From contig SNVD02008177.1 of the NCBI GenBank assembly GCA_013180625.2, positions 186,001 to 250,000 of the forward strand: a stretch of DNA of 64,000 nt. Reading direction: 5' to 3'. How positions within the stretch are numbered: the first letter of the stretch is position 1; each line of letters begins with the position of its first letter. The translations under genes were made by a program, and so were the position numbers. Below the pieces are notes generated by a model. It saw only the letters and a list, made by a program, of their open reading frames with translations, was not told where the DNA came from and searched no databases. Shown here one piece after another: positions 51,015-64,000 of the stretch. The DNA is from Boswellia sacra (Eukaryota > Streptophyta > Magnoliopsida > Sapindales > Burseraceae).

Positions 51015-51657
51015 GGATGAAAGCATCACTAGCATTTTTATTCTTCGTAAGATAATTTATCATATGAGAACATTGCACCATGATTTGCACACTTTCACTT
51101 CACTCAAGGAAACTTCTGGACATGTAAAGCACGTTTACAGATTTTTGGACCTTTCCGGCCAGTGTACGTATTTGATATTATATACTACATAGCACAATTA
51201 TATTGCCTTTTTCCATATTTAGCTTTTTGGACCTTAATTTCTGGCTAGTGTACATTAACACAATTACGTTCACCTCTATCATGCATGGACGAATATTATA
51301 AATCATTGTAAAGATTTGAGCAAGGCGTTCTACTTCTGAATTCGTGGTATATATAAATAAATTTCGTCGATACATGCGAAAGCTATAAATTGTTCTCATA
51401 TCTTCATTACTTTGCATCCCGCACTAGTTTATTAATTCCAAAAAACCATGCAAAATGACGACAGATTTGTTCGTCCAAACTGATAAATAAAAAAGTAGAA
51501 GTCTAGCATTTTTTTTCTCGTTTTATCGACTAGAAAAAGCCTCCAACTTACTTCAAGTCTTCAAACATTTCTTTTTACCGTACATAGATATATAAAAAGC
51601 CGCATCACGAGTTCAACGACCAGCAGGTAGCTGTAGTACTATGAAAGTGGTGAAGTA
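51015..51657. other. Intergenic, WRKY 3' flank
   Basis: AT-rich DNA downstream of the WRKY stop and of the tRNA 5' end. No gene recognised. Confidence 0.5.
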
Positions 51658-54600
51658 CTAGACTGCAGGCATCCCACACCCAAAAGAAATATTAGGCTTA
51701 TTGTTACTAATTTTAGTGGTGTGGTTGCCATCATTGACTCCACTATTCGCTCCCAAAATCGAAGAAACAGCTGCAGCTAAAGCTGTTCTGAAACGAGTGT
51801 CAGTGGCAATAACTTCACTCACTGTATCAACCAATGGTTTACCGTAACCTTGTGGTGGATGCATCGCTGGTAGCATCATTGGCAGCTTTGATGATAAGAA
51901 TGAGGAATGTCCCATGACTTGTGGAGGCTTACAGCCGTGCAAAGGGAGGAAAGGTCGAGGAAAGTGAAGAATATTTGAAGTGCTACTATCAGGGTTTTCT
52001 TGTGTTAGGTCAAGTGTGATTGTGGGGTGAGGAGTAGCAGTAGATAGGGTTGCCAATGTGGATGGACCAGAAAATGCTGGGAAGAGGCCTGAGTTTGACA
52101 GTGTTACGTGGCTTGAAATCGAGCCACAGAGAAGCAAATTCATGGCTGCGGAAGTTGTACTAGCCATTGCTGTGGCTACGGGTGGTAGAGGGTGGTTGTG
52201 GTTTCCTTCATATGTGGTTGTGACAATGGTCGGGTCCTTGGCACATCTTTGCACCTGCATTAAAATGCTGATGATACATAAGCATAAAGCATTTTTATAT
52301 ATATATTTATATATTTGACTAAATGAGATAGGGAGAACAACGAAGAGAAATGATAAAATTAATTAATCAGAGACTCTTGCCTGCTTTCGTACTGGACATC
52401 CCGTGGCCATATTGCAACGATAATAAGCCCGAGGACAAGGGTTAAGCTTTGCTCTCTTTTGACCATATTTTCGCCACTGACATCCATCATTTACCTAAAA
52501 TACCATCTTAATTATTAGGAATATAACTAGCTAGTAACTAAATCCTCAGACTAGTAATATTTGTCTTTCAAAATTAAGTATATCAATGTACTCCATCCCT
52601 CTTAACAGTATAGCAAACTAATTAGATGTATTATATATAATTAAATTAAGCATGCAAAAGAGCACTTACTATCTGTGCAACTGACCGAGCTCTTATGGAC
52701 ACTCTTGCCTTCCCACAAGGCACCTCAGTCAGTAGCTGTTCCTCAAAGTTATTAGATGCTGAAGCTTGATCAGGATTATCATCCCTGGATATTCGTCTTT
52801 TGCGAACCTGAATCGTGCCATGTTCTGATCTCCCTACGTTCATCATTGTAGTTGGTGGCAATCTTTCTACTGATCTTCTGTTTTCTGAATCGGAAGGATC
52901 ACTAATGTTATGCAGTTCATGATCTTTTAAATGCCGAGTGCACAACATTGGACCACCAGTGCAATTCCTCTCATCCTTCTGATTGAACAGCGTGCAATTT
53001 ATTATATATTTGGTGTATATAACAATCAATATGTATATTTGGTATACACAACAATATCAAGTGAAATATATATGAGGAATGCTACTCTTACAAATTATAT
53101 ATACAAACTCATGTATATAACCTGTAGTATTAATTATTTATTCACAAATCATCATATTTAATTAAATAAGTAGATTTTGTCTATTTATTACTCAAATTAT
53201 TTTATAACACATCAATTTGTATATAAAAGTTTGTATAAAAAATTTGTAAAACTAATATTATTCAATGAGTAATATTATTTATACAAACTATCCATACAAA
53301 GGTACTCATATAAACTAATGTGTCATTATTTGATTGGATGAGTAAATTTTAAATTTTAATTACATTAATTAATTTGGATGACGTGGCAATAATTATACCA
53401 AATAGATTTATATGTATTAGTTTGTATAAATACTTTGTAATAGTTTACAACTCTTATTCCATATATAGCCAACTTCACCCACCCCCGATCTTGTACCATT
53501 GTCTATAATTTCATATAATTAAATAATATTTTATCTGAGACCTAATTATTTACTTTCTCGTAGTGAATCTCAAAAAATTATAATAAGAATTCATTCCATT
53601 CTTTATTATCTTTTCCTCATAGAGTTTCACCATCCTCTTCATCAAAATATTCTTTTTCCATTCTCTCCAATAATTTTCAAGCACCTCCAATTGTTTCATC
53701 ATCATTCATATTAATTCAATAAAAAAAAAAGAGAAGAAGGAAGTTTGTGATTAAAAAATAATAATAATAGAAATAAAAGCTATATATATACATTCACCTA
53801 CACTGGTTTGTAGCCTTTGTGCCATAAAATTGAAATTTCGTTTATCTGACTAAAATCTTTTTGATGAGCACATTCTTTTAAACTTTTAATAGAAGCTTAT
53901 TTGTGAATCTTTCTTGGTAGATTTCCCTATACTAATTATAGATTTAATTTCCTAGCCATTTTGATTTTAAAGGTGAATTAACGATTGATTTCATTGTCCA
54001 TGTTACTCTTTTAAATGCCAAACTTTTAGATTTTATAGTTATATTTTAGAGAAGATAAAATTAGAAAACATATTAAAACTAAATAAACAAAAGGCCATAT
54101 GCTAATTAAGTAAACAAATCTTGACATTCCAACATTATAGACGCTACTTGTCATGAGATCCTAAATTAAATATTATATAAAATTTAAACTTGATCAATTG
54201 GATGGAACTAGTCATTATATATGGACACTGATTAATTACATTTCAATCTTGTAATAACAAATTCTTTTTAACTAATTAATTTGCAATTGTTTTCAATGCA
54301 GTATGGCAACAGACACACATTGAGGACAAGTTTATCAGATTTAATAAAAGAAAACTGATGTAAGACATATCTCTCTTTCTTTCTTTTAATTTGAGAGACC
54401 TCGTTTATCATCAAAAATTTATTTTATTAATTAATATAGAGATCAATCAGTCATAAACACATATATGCATGCATCAGCCGACATAAATACGTGCTGAAGA
54501 GAAACAATTTCTTAAAAAGTGGTGATTCATGTGATACTATTATACCGTTTGAATTCTAACAAATTAAATACCTGCAGTACTTGAAGATTGTTTGAAGCCT

Positions 54601-55310
54601 GTTGTTGCATAGCTGAAAGAAGTCGACACTGGAGAGCTGTATACTGTGCTGTAATCAGATCCAACATGCTCCTCAAATTCCGATTTTCGTTTTTTGATTT
54701 CTCTATCTCGTCTTGTAGCACTCTCAACTAAAAATTCATTAATTATTAATTAATTGCACAAGATGAATATATTGATGGACAAATTAATTATGTAGAAGAG
54801 ATCATTTCATCAAAACCAATTAAAAATTGCATGCCATATAAATGATCAATCACATAAAGTTAAGATCAACGCTGACTTGAATAATTGAGGGGTTCCCTGC
54901 AGCATCTTCCCTAGTCCTTGCAACCTTATTAAGAGCGAGAGGACTTGCTTGGGCCTGAATAAATCTCGGTTTATGCATGCAGATAATGAGTAACCCTAAA
55001 TTGGAGAAATCTAAAGAAAATTTCATGATGGTATCAGATATACATGATTAAGTAGTGTAAAACATTAACTTACACTGATATTAGTGAAATCCTCCCCTTC
55101 TGAGAGGGTTGGTAAATCTCCAAGGGGGTTACGCAACTCAACGTTGACCTGATCTTGATGATTACCATGCAAGGAAAAGAAGTCTAATTCTTTGATAGCA
55201 ATAGTTCCGTCATCATTTGAGTTGTATACCGATGCTGCTGTGCCTGTGTCCCCGCTGATGCTAGTAATTGGTTTAGCAGGATCATCAATATCTCTGATAA
55301 ATTTCATCAT
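51658..55310 (-). CDS. WRKY transcription factor, group IIb
   Basis: Six exons: 55074-55310, 54877-54954, 54572-54727, 52670-52978, 52381-52494 and 51658-52254. Phases agree, giving 496 residues. The N-terminus has the group IIb ELDFFS motif. A leucine-zipper-like coiled coil follows ([20 protein letters not shown], about 107-140), and then a basic stretch ([10 protein letters not shown]). The WRKY domain reads [14 protein letters not shown]...CPRAYYRC with a C-x5-C and H-x-H zinc site (CNMATGC ... GNHNH). The intron inside the domain splits RKQ and VQRC, the position typical of groups IIa/IIb. Its donor is GC (CAG|GCAAGAG) with a normal AG acceptor. WRKY factors bind W-boxes; the AtWRKY6/31/42/47 relatives act in nutrient, boron and senescence responses. 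Pro/Ser/Thr-rich C-terminus. A second ATG follows the first. Confidence 0.93.
53074..53263. mobile_element. MITE copy 2 (diverged) in WRKY intron 3
   Basis: Starts GAGGAATGCTACTCTTACAAAT and ends ATTTGTAAAACTAATATTATTC, with TACAAACT and AGTTTGTA inner repeats. It is related to the MITE at 24178. Confidence 0.6.
53267..53460. mobile_element. MITE copy 3 (diverged) in WRKY intron 3
   Basis: Starts GAGTAATATTATTTATACAA and ends TTTACAACTCTTATTCC, with inner inverted ATACAAACTA / TAGTTTGTATAAA and the shared GTGTCATTATTTGAT and GACGTGGCAAT phrases seen at 24178. It lies immediately next to copy 2. Confidence 0.6.
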
Positions 55311-55584
55311 CTCCGGTTATCTAAAAACATGAATATAAATAGAAGTTTATCAGGAAGAAGAAGATATTAGCTCAAGGAAAGGTATACTAAACGCTCCGAA
55401 GAAATTGTAAGACATTCTACTTTATTTATGTAAAGCAAAAGCATGTAATTTATAATCCAAATCTTCAAAGACCCATTTGAATAGATGTGTTTTTACCCTC
55501 AGTGGTCAAATATAATTTTTTTTAGTATTTAATTCGGGCACGAATAGTATATATAGTTGCTGTGCAACTTCAACGATATTCGAG

Positions 55585-55590
55585 ATATAA

Positions 55591-55632
<42 letters not shown>
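55585..55632. repeat. (TA)n(GA)n microsatellite
   Basis: A run of TA repeats followed by AG repeats, upstream of the WRKY gene. Confidence 0.95.
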
Positions 55633-55787
55633 TTATCAAAAAGTAATGTAAAAGGAAAGAAAAAGAAATTGGCCATTTTAAGACCAAATAATGATAAATT
55701 CACAAATTGAGATTGTAAGGATTCATGTGATCCCATTGCGGTCATAATTAGGTGGTGTATGATTTCTGATTCCAATTTTATTTTTTT

Positions 55788-55793
<6 letters not shown>

Positions 55794-55826
<33 letters not shown>
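55794..55826. repeat. (TA)n microsatellite
   Basis: About 16 TA repeats. Confidence 0.95.
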
Positions 55827-55827
<1 letters not shown>

Positions 55828-57859
55828 CTTACATCAAATTATCATATTATTTATATTTTTAAAAATAATATTATTTATGATTTCTTTACTATTTATTCAA
55901 TAATATTACGTTATTCTTATAAATTGATGTGATATTATTATATGATTATCTTATTATTTTTATTAATTAATTAATTAATTTTTTAAATTTATTTCTTAAA
56001 TTATATCACTTGACATCAATTTATAAAGTAAGTTAATTTTTTATATAAACTAATAATTTATACAAAATCATTAGTAAATTTACTTAGCTATCGAGAGTTA
56101 TCTGCGGGTGAAGGCTTGCCGAGTCAACTAAACAGAAACGCACCGAAATTGTGGGGAACACAAATTGAATAATGAGTCGCTTGACTTTTGCATGTAAAGC
56201 ATAAACGGATGATATTGGAAACAAGAAAGTAAGCAGACGCACAACGTATTATATTGTAATTGACATGATGTGTCATGATCTAATATGAACAATAACACTT
56301 CCAGGATCATATCAACAGTACCATCCATTAATTTTTTTTTAATATAAATTGATCTCACCAGTTGTCACGAGACTGAAAGAGTGATATCTGTATGGCTAGA
56401 AGATTCTCTCATATGAGCAGTTGTGAAGTGAACCCTAGTCCCTACGAGAAGGCTATTCGGAGAGGATGGATGAGTGATTACGAAAGAAAAGTCAAGGTCG
56501 TAACTTTGGTTGAAACCTATTTGTCGATTTTAGAATTATCAAAGGTTTGACAAAAGCCAGACAAAAAGTATGACTAATTTAGTAACAATTACAATCCAGC
56601 TACGTATTGATTTTCTAAATTGTAAAATTGAAATCTTTGCGTATGTCAAAATTTCCCGACCCCAAGGTCTTTACTATGCCCTGTTGAGCCCATGATTACT
56701 ATATATATTTAGGGCCGCACCCAATTGAACATATAATAGTAGCTCAAAAGCCACACCTGATTAATTTTAATGAGTGTATTTCTTACCACAAAAGGTCTGG
56801 TCAACTGTGAAGTAAATATCTGAGGAATTGAGCTGTGGTTACGCAGATCATACTCAATAAAGAAAGTAAAAGAATGCGGCGGCCGAGCCAACACTCCAGA
56901 GTCTAAAGCTGACAAACAGAAAATTCTGCAGCTTCTTGCGTTTTGTTGAGGGTTTACTCAATTTGGAAAAATTAAACCAAGAAGACTTGGTCTAACTATG
57001 ACGTCCAAATGAATGATGAGAGACTGAAACAACGGTAGTTGCTAGGCCACATGTAATGAAAACCAAAGTGCCTTTAGTTAAACGTTCATAAGTGAAGAAA
57101 AGCTACTTCTCATTTCTTTCTAGATTCAACTATTCCATTAAACGGAAAAAAGCATATAGCCACATCTCATTTCTTTCTAGATTCAACTATCCCATTAAAC
57201 GGATACCGTTTAGACTAGACTCCGCAATTTTTGAATTAATGGAGGGGTGAAGCATCATTGCTTTTCCATGGCATGAATCACGATCAGATGTTTAAACTTT
57301 AAAATCTTTTAAACTGACTCCGAGCCGGCTGCCAGCGAGTCATCTGTCTTTCTAAGCATTTTCTGTGGCTGGCAAAAGACCCACACCACCGATTTCTCTT
57401 CCTGTTGCATGTAAATGCAAACAGATGAATATAATATATATCTATTCACATTAGTCATATTCCAGCTTACATACAACCAAACAGTAGCCCAGTTGATTCT
57501 TTTTGACTTGAAATCAGTAATATCAGAAAATGGCTGCACCTCCAACAAGTGCTACCAACTGTTAAGGGATTTAACCTTCCCAGGTGTGAGAGTGAGAATA
57601 TATTTAAGTATTTTTTTATCCATATTAGCAATTCAAAGAAGAGAAGTGACATCATTCTTTCATGGAATCAAATATGCACAGATTAAGGAAACTCTAAAAT
57701 CTTTGTGATAAAGCATATATCAACATTGATAAATCATATCAACAATTCCAGCTTCTGATAGAGTTTAGTCAATTATTAACACAATGGCATACAAAATGAA
57801 GCCAATGTTCAGAATGGATGAATTGTTAATTACAAACAATTAAAGGGCAACAGAAGAAA

Positions 57860-60558
<2,699 letters not shown>

Positions 60559-60570
60559 GTTGATGCTCAT

Positions 60571-61640
60571 AATGCGACCGGAAACTCAGAACAGAAAACC
60601 AAACTGAAATTAAAATTAAAAATATATAAGAGGAGTAACACAGAAATGGGTATCTGACGCGTATGAGCTAATATGGAAGGGAACAGAAGGTTCTGGTCCA
60701 CATGATTGAATTGAATATTATACCATCTTTCACATGTTTGCTTCGCTGACGCACAAAATAATTAAGTAAAAAACAATTCAGGATTGGCTGCAACTTTCTG
60801 TATATGTTTTTGCTCCTTTTAATATTAAATTTAATTTGTTTCCAACTAAATCGAACTGTCTACTGATTAAAACCTAATTAAATTGGTAAACTAGGTCTTG
60901 CCAATCAGATCCTTTACTCAAATAAAAAGATAAGATCTATAACCATTTAAGAGAAAAAGAAAAAAACATTTTTATAAAAAAAATCTTTCACATATTTGCC
61001 GTTAAAAAACCAAACTTTACCTTAAAAAATAGTTTTCTATTATAGCATAAATATAATACGTAATATAGATATGAAGTGATAATTTAGTTTACTTTAAAAA
61101 GGTTGCCGGACGATTAGAAGATGTGGAGCCGTGACGTGTAAATATAAAATAGAGGAATTAAAGGATAGTAAATTAAGAGAGAGAAAAGAGATGAAAAAGA
61201 GAGGGAGGAAAAGAGACGGGGATGGGAGAGAGAGAAATGTAAAAATTAATTTTTTTCTTTTCTCCTTCTTTTCCAAAGCTGAAGAGTATTAGGGTATTTA
61301 TAAAAGATTTCAGCGTCTTAAATCATCGCCCTATATAATACAAATATTTATCTTCGATTATGAACAGAAGAAATATTTAATACTTTAAAAAATATCTAAT
61401 ACTTTATAATACTCTCCTTTTAGATATTTTACCATATTAAAATAATTAATTATTATATCTGACTTTATTAAAGAAAAAATCAATAGAATAAAAATCTTAG
61501 TAAATAAATATGGTTATATCCTAAGTGATATGGACGTGCTTTACTATCTAATTAAAAATCTTACAAATAAAACCTAGTGAAAAAAATCTGACTAAAAAAA
61601 AAGAGTACAATACACATAAATGTCCAAATACTTCCCTGAT
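60571..61640. other. Intergenic DNA upstream of guanosine deaminase
   Basis: Promoter side of the gene, then AT-rich DNA with a purine-rich stretch (about 61160-61240, GAGAGAGAAA-like). No gene recognised. Confidence 0.5.
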
Positions 61641-62765
61641 GACAACTCCTCTTGATTATTGCGACAAAATATTATTTTTTATTAACTTAATTGCTTGCTA
61701 AGCCGCCACATGCCAATACCATATACTAATTTTTTAATATTGATGTCGACAATGTCTTAGTAAACAAATCTGCAAAATTATTATTGGAACGAATCTGTTT
61801 CACATCAATTTTTCTGCTTTCTTAAAGTTTATGCGTGTAGAAGAATTTTGGAGAAATATATTTGGTTCGATCTCCTTTGACATATCCTCCTCTAATTTGT
61901 GCTATACAAGTAGCATTATCTTCATATATAATTGTTGAAGGATCTACTATAGGAGATAATCCGCATGAATTTTGGATGTGTTGAATAACATATCGTAACC
62001 ATACACATTCTCGACTGACTTCATGTAATGCAAAGATTTCATAATGATTAGAAGAAGTAGCAACCAAAGTTTGCTTTGCAAAATGCCATGAAATTGCAGT
62101 CCTGTTATAGGTAAAAACATATCCAGTATGAAATCAAGCTCTATCGAGATAAAAAAAATAACCGATATCAGCATATCCAACTAAACCATAATTTTCAGAA
62201 AGCTCATATGGAAAAAAATAATAATAATCCCAAATCAGTGGTTCCCCGAAGATAACGAAAAATATGTTTAATCCCCCTCCAATGCCGTCTAGTAGGTGTA
62301 GAACTAAATCTTGTTAATAAATTTACTGCAAATGCAATATCTAGTACCGTGAACTGTGTCAAATACATTAATGCACCTGTAGCATTCAGATACGGTACTT
62401 ATGCACTAAAGATGCTCATGATCCTCTTTAGGACGGAATGGATCTTTTTTGGGATCAACAGATCGAACCACCGTTAGGGTACTTAATGGATAAGTCTTAT
62501 CCATATTGAACCTTTTTTTAAAATCTGTTCTATATATGTTGATTAATGAACAAGTATATTAGTTGAACTATGGTCAATCTGCAGGCTGAGACAGTATTTT
62601 GTCTTCCCCAAGTCTTTCATTTCAAATTCTCTTTTCAAATATTCAGCAGCATTCTGGATCTCTTCAGAAGTCCCAATCGAATTTATGTCATCGACATATA
62701 CTATTATAATAGTATAATCAGATTCTGACTTCTTTATAAAGACACAATGTCACGCCTTAACATCT
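61641..62765 (-). pseudogene. Ty1/copia retrotransposon RT-RNase H remnant
   Basis: On the minus strand the end of reverse transcriptase is legible (IIIVYVDD at about 62687-62710, then EYLKREFEMKDLGKTKYCLS), followed by the RT-RNase H linker and RNase H (NRTAISWHFAKQTLVATSS, IIYEDNATCIAQIRGGYVKG, then FFYTHKL ending near 61825). The order matches Ty1/copia pol. Frames are broken by stops and small indels. No LTR, integrase or gag was recognised around it, so it is a truncated relic. Confidence 0.88.
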
Positions 62766-63225
62766 CTTATTTAGAGACATTAGGGGTGATTAAATAAGAA
62801 ATTACTAAAAAAGACATCATCAATACCTCATTTTTCTCTTCCTTTTTTTTATATACATCCCATGAGTTCATTACGACATATGACCATTTGTTCAAAATAA
62901 ACTTTACATACATTGGTGACTAAAATCAATACATGAATTGCTAGTCACATAACAAAATCTCCCATCATAAACTAGGAGAATCAAGACCGTCCCCAAAAAT
63001 CAGTGTATGCATGCAGACTCCAGACTCTCTAGGAAAGCTATGAAAAACACCACTAGTGTGAATATCTTTCTATGTACCTGTGGAGGGAGGGGGTGAGCAT
63101 AAAGCCCAGTAGAAAAAATTCTAACATTATACTAAATCACACGCATTCAATAATTACTCAATTACAGAATTACACCGAATAATAATAAATCAAACAATTA
63201 TGTTCATTCGCACATCAAGTTTATA
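62766..63225. other. Non-coding DNA
   Basis: AT-rich, no gene or repeat structure recognised. Confidence 0.4.
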
Positions 63226-63420
63226 TTTGTATTCCCCTTGGATCCGTATACAAACGACCCATCTAAGGTCCAACACATCATGTTTATTTTATTCGTGTTC
63301 CCCTTGGATCCGTATACAAAACGGCCCATCCAAGGTCTAACACTAAAAATTTTATATTCGTATTCTCATTGGATCCGTATACAAAACGGCACATCTAAGG
63401 TCCAATGCATACATTTACAA
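63226..63420. repeat. About 66-bp tandem repeat, three copies
   Basis: TTGGATCCGTATACAAA-CG followed by CCATC-AAGGTC-AAC recurs at about 63238, 63304 and 63369. Confidence 0.85.
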
Positions 63421-63519
63421 CATTTCAATATAATTTCTATGATAAATCTAAAGAAAATACAATTTTTATGAAAAATCCAGGACTTTCCGGAAGTGAGCAG
63501 TCGATTTGGGTCGGTTTTG

Positions 63520-63775
63520 AAATTCTACTCGACACTCGACATTGTACCACTCGACACTCGAACATGCATGTCGAGTCGAACTCGAACATGCATGTCGAGT
63601 TGTGCACGCAACACGCGACACTGTTAGCTCGACACTCGGCGCTAGACACTCGACATCACTCACTCGACACTAGACAATAGCCACCCGACACTCGACCTGT
63701 TCACACCCGACACTCGACATATGCCACTCGACACTGACACTCGACAAGTAAGTGTCGAGTGGTGTCGAATGAAAA
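63520..63775. repeat. CTCGACA minisatellite
   Basis: Dense, irregular copies of CACTCGACACTCGACA with interspersed inverse TGTCGAGT (about 63570-63600 and 63750-63765). Copies of both orientations can pair into hairpins. Short ORFs across it are artefacts of the repeat. Confidence 0.85.
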
Positions 63776-64000
63776 GTCAAACGTTACATACAGAATTGTG
63801 AACCTGTTCCATTAAATCGGTTACACCATCTCATTTCCAGATTTCGACCTCCAACTTCAAAAATTCATTTTAACTCTAAATTCAATAAAATCAGTGGCTA
63901 ATTAAAGCTTCATATATCTATTTTCCTAAACAAATGAAAAATCATACAATTCTCAATCCAGAAAAATGCATCAGCTCAAACAACAGAGGACAGTCACATG
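63776..64000. other. Non-coding end of window
   Basis: No recognisable feature. Confidence 0.4.

Larger units (their letters stand above)
55311..57859. other. Intergenic DNA, WRKY promoter side
   Basis: About 2.5 kb without a recognisable gene. It contains the microsatellites listed separately and a short direct repeat of CTCATTTCTTTCTAGATTCAA (about 57108 and 57166). Confidence 0.5.

Noticed and set aside
63405..63680. Overlapping ORFs on both strands across the CTCGACA repeat
   Set aside because: Simple repeats open all frames; the predicted peptides are repetitive.
63226..63775. CRISPR-like array
   Set aside because: Eukaryotic nuclear DNA; the repeats are contiguous or irregular without unique spacers.

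Overview
This is nuclear DNA of a flowering plant, most likely a eudicot. It has AT-rich intergenic DNA, many small introns (GT-AG plus one GC-AG), a nuclear tRNA-Gly, plant-only gene families (phytepsin with a saposin-like insert, group IIb WRKY, CHUP1/IPGA1-like, cytosolic DGAT3) and several classes of plant transposon. The run CHUP1-like, DGAT3, HARP-domain SNF2 helicase (25.7-39.6 kb) matches, as I recall it, Arabidopsis At1g48280-At1g48300-At1g48310. I cannot name the species.

Layout. (1) 1-5.9 kb is a graveyard of host gene fragments with introns kept (an ammonium transporter piece, a DAHP synthase piece, an unrecognised coiled-coil piece). It ends in a CACTA-like terminus at 4326 and then LTR-like repeat DNA. 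(2) 5.9-21.65 kb is a nested structure. An F-box/FBD-LRR gene is split by a 14.3-kb CACTA transposon (6223-20510, 3-bp target duplication AGA). The transposon carries fragments of S-adenosylhomocysteine hydrolase, the SNF2 ATPase BTAF1/MOT1 and a telomere-repeat-binding Myb (TRB). It is itself interrupted by a 9.9-kb Athila/Tat-type LTR retrotransposon (8191-18077, 5-bp target duplication GGCAG). That element has lost most of pol. In its place are an ORF like plant-virus cysteine-rich nucleic-acid-binding proteins, three tandem hairpin repeats, and an intron-less LONELY GUY (LOG) cytokinin-activation gene broken by one extra T. (3) 25.7-39.6 kb holds three intact genes: CHUP1/IPGA1-like (+), DGAT3 (+) and CHR18/SMARCAL1-like (-). 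(4) 39.9-46.6 kb holds broken endogenous-pararetrovirus-like sequence in a large inverted arrangement, including a nearly identical 1.7-kb tandem duplication whose unit contains a long hairpin. (5) 47.8-60.6 kb holds phytepsin (+), tRNA-Gly(GCC) (-), a WRKY group IIb gene (-) and guanosine deaminase (-). (6) 61.6-64 kb holds a Ty1/copia remnant and two tandem-repeat blocks.

The five intact protein genes (CHUP1-like, DGAT3, CHR18, phytepsin, WRKY; guanosine deaminase is a sixth) were assembled exon by exon, and all exon phases agree. They do not form one pathway. The most unusual element is the retrotransposon carrying a captured cytokinin-activation gene beside a virus-like RNA-binding ORF. 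All homology calls were made by eye from recognised motifs; no database search was run.
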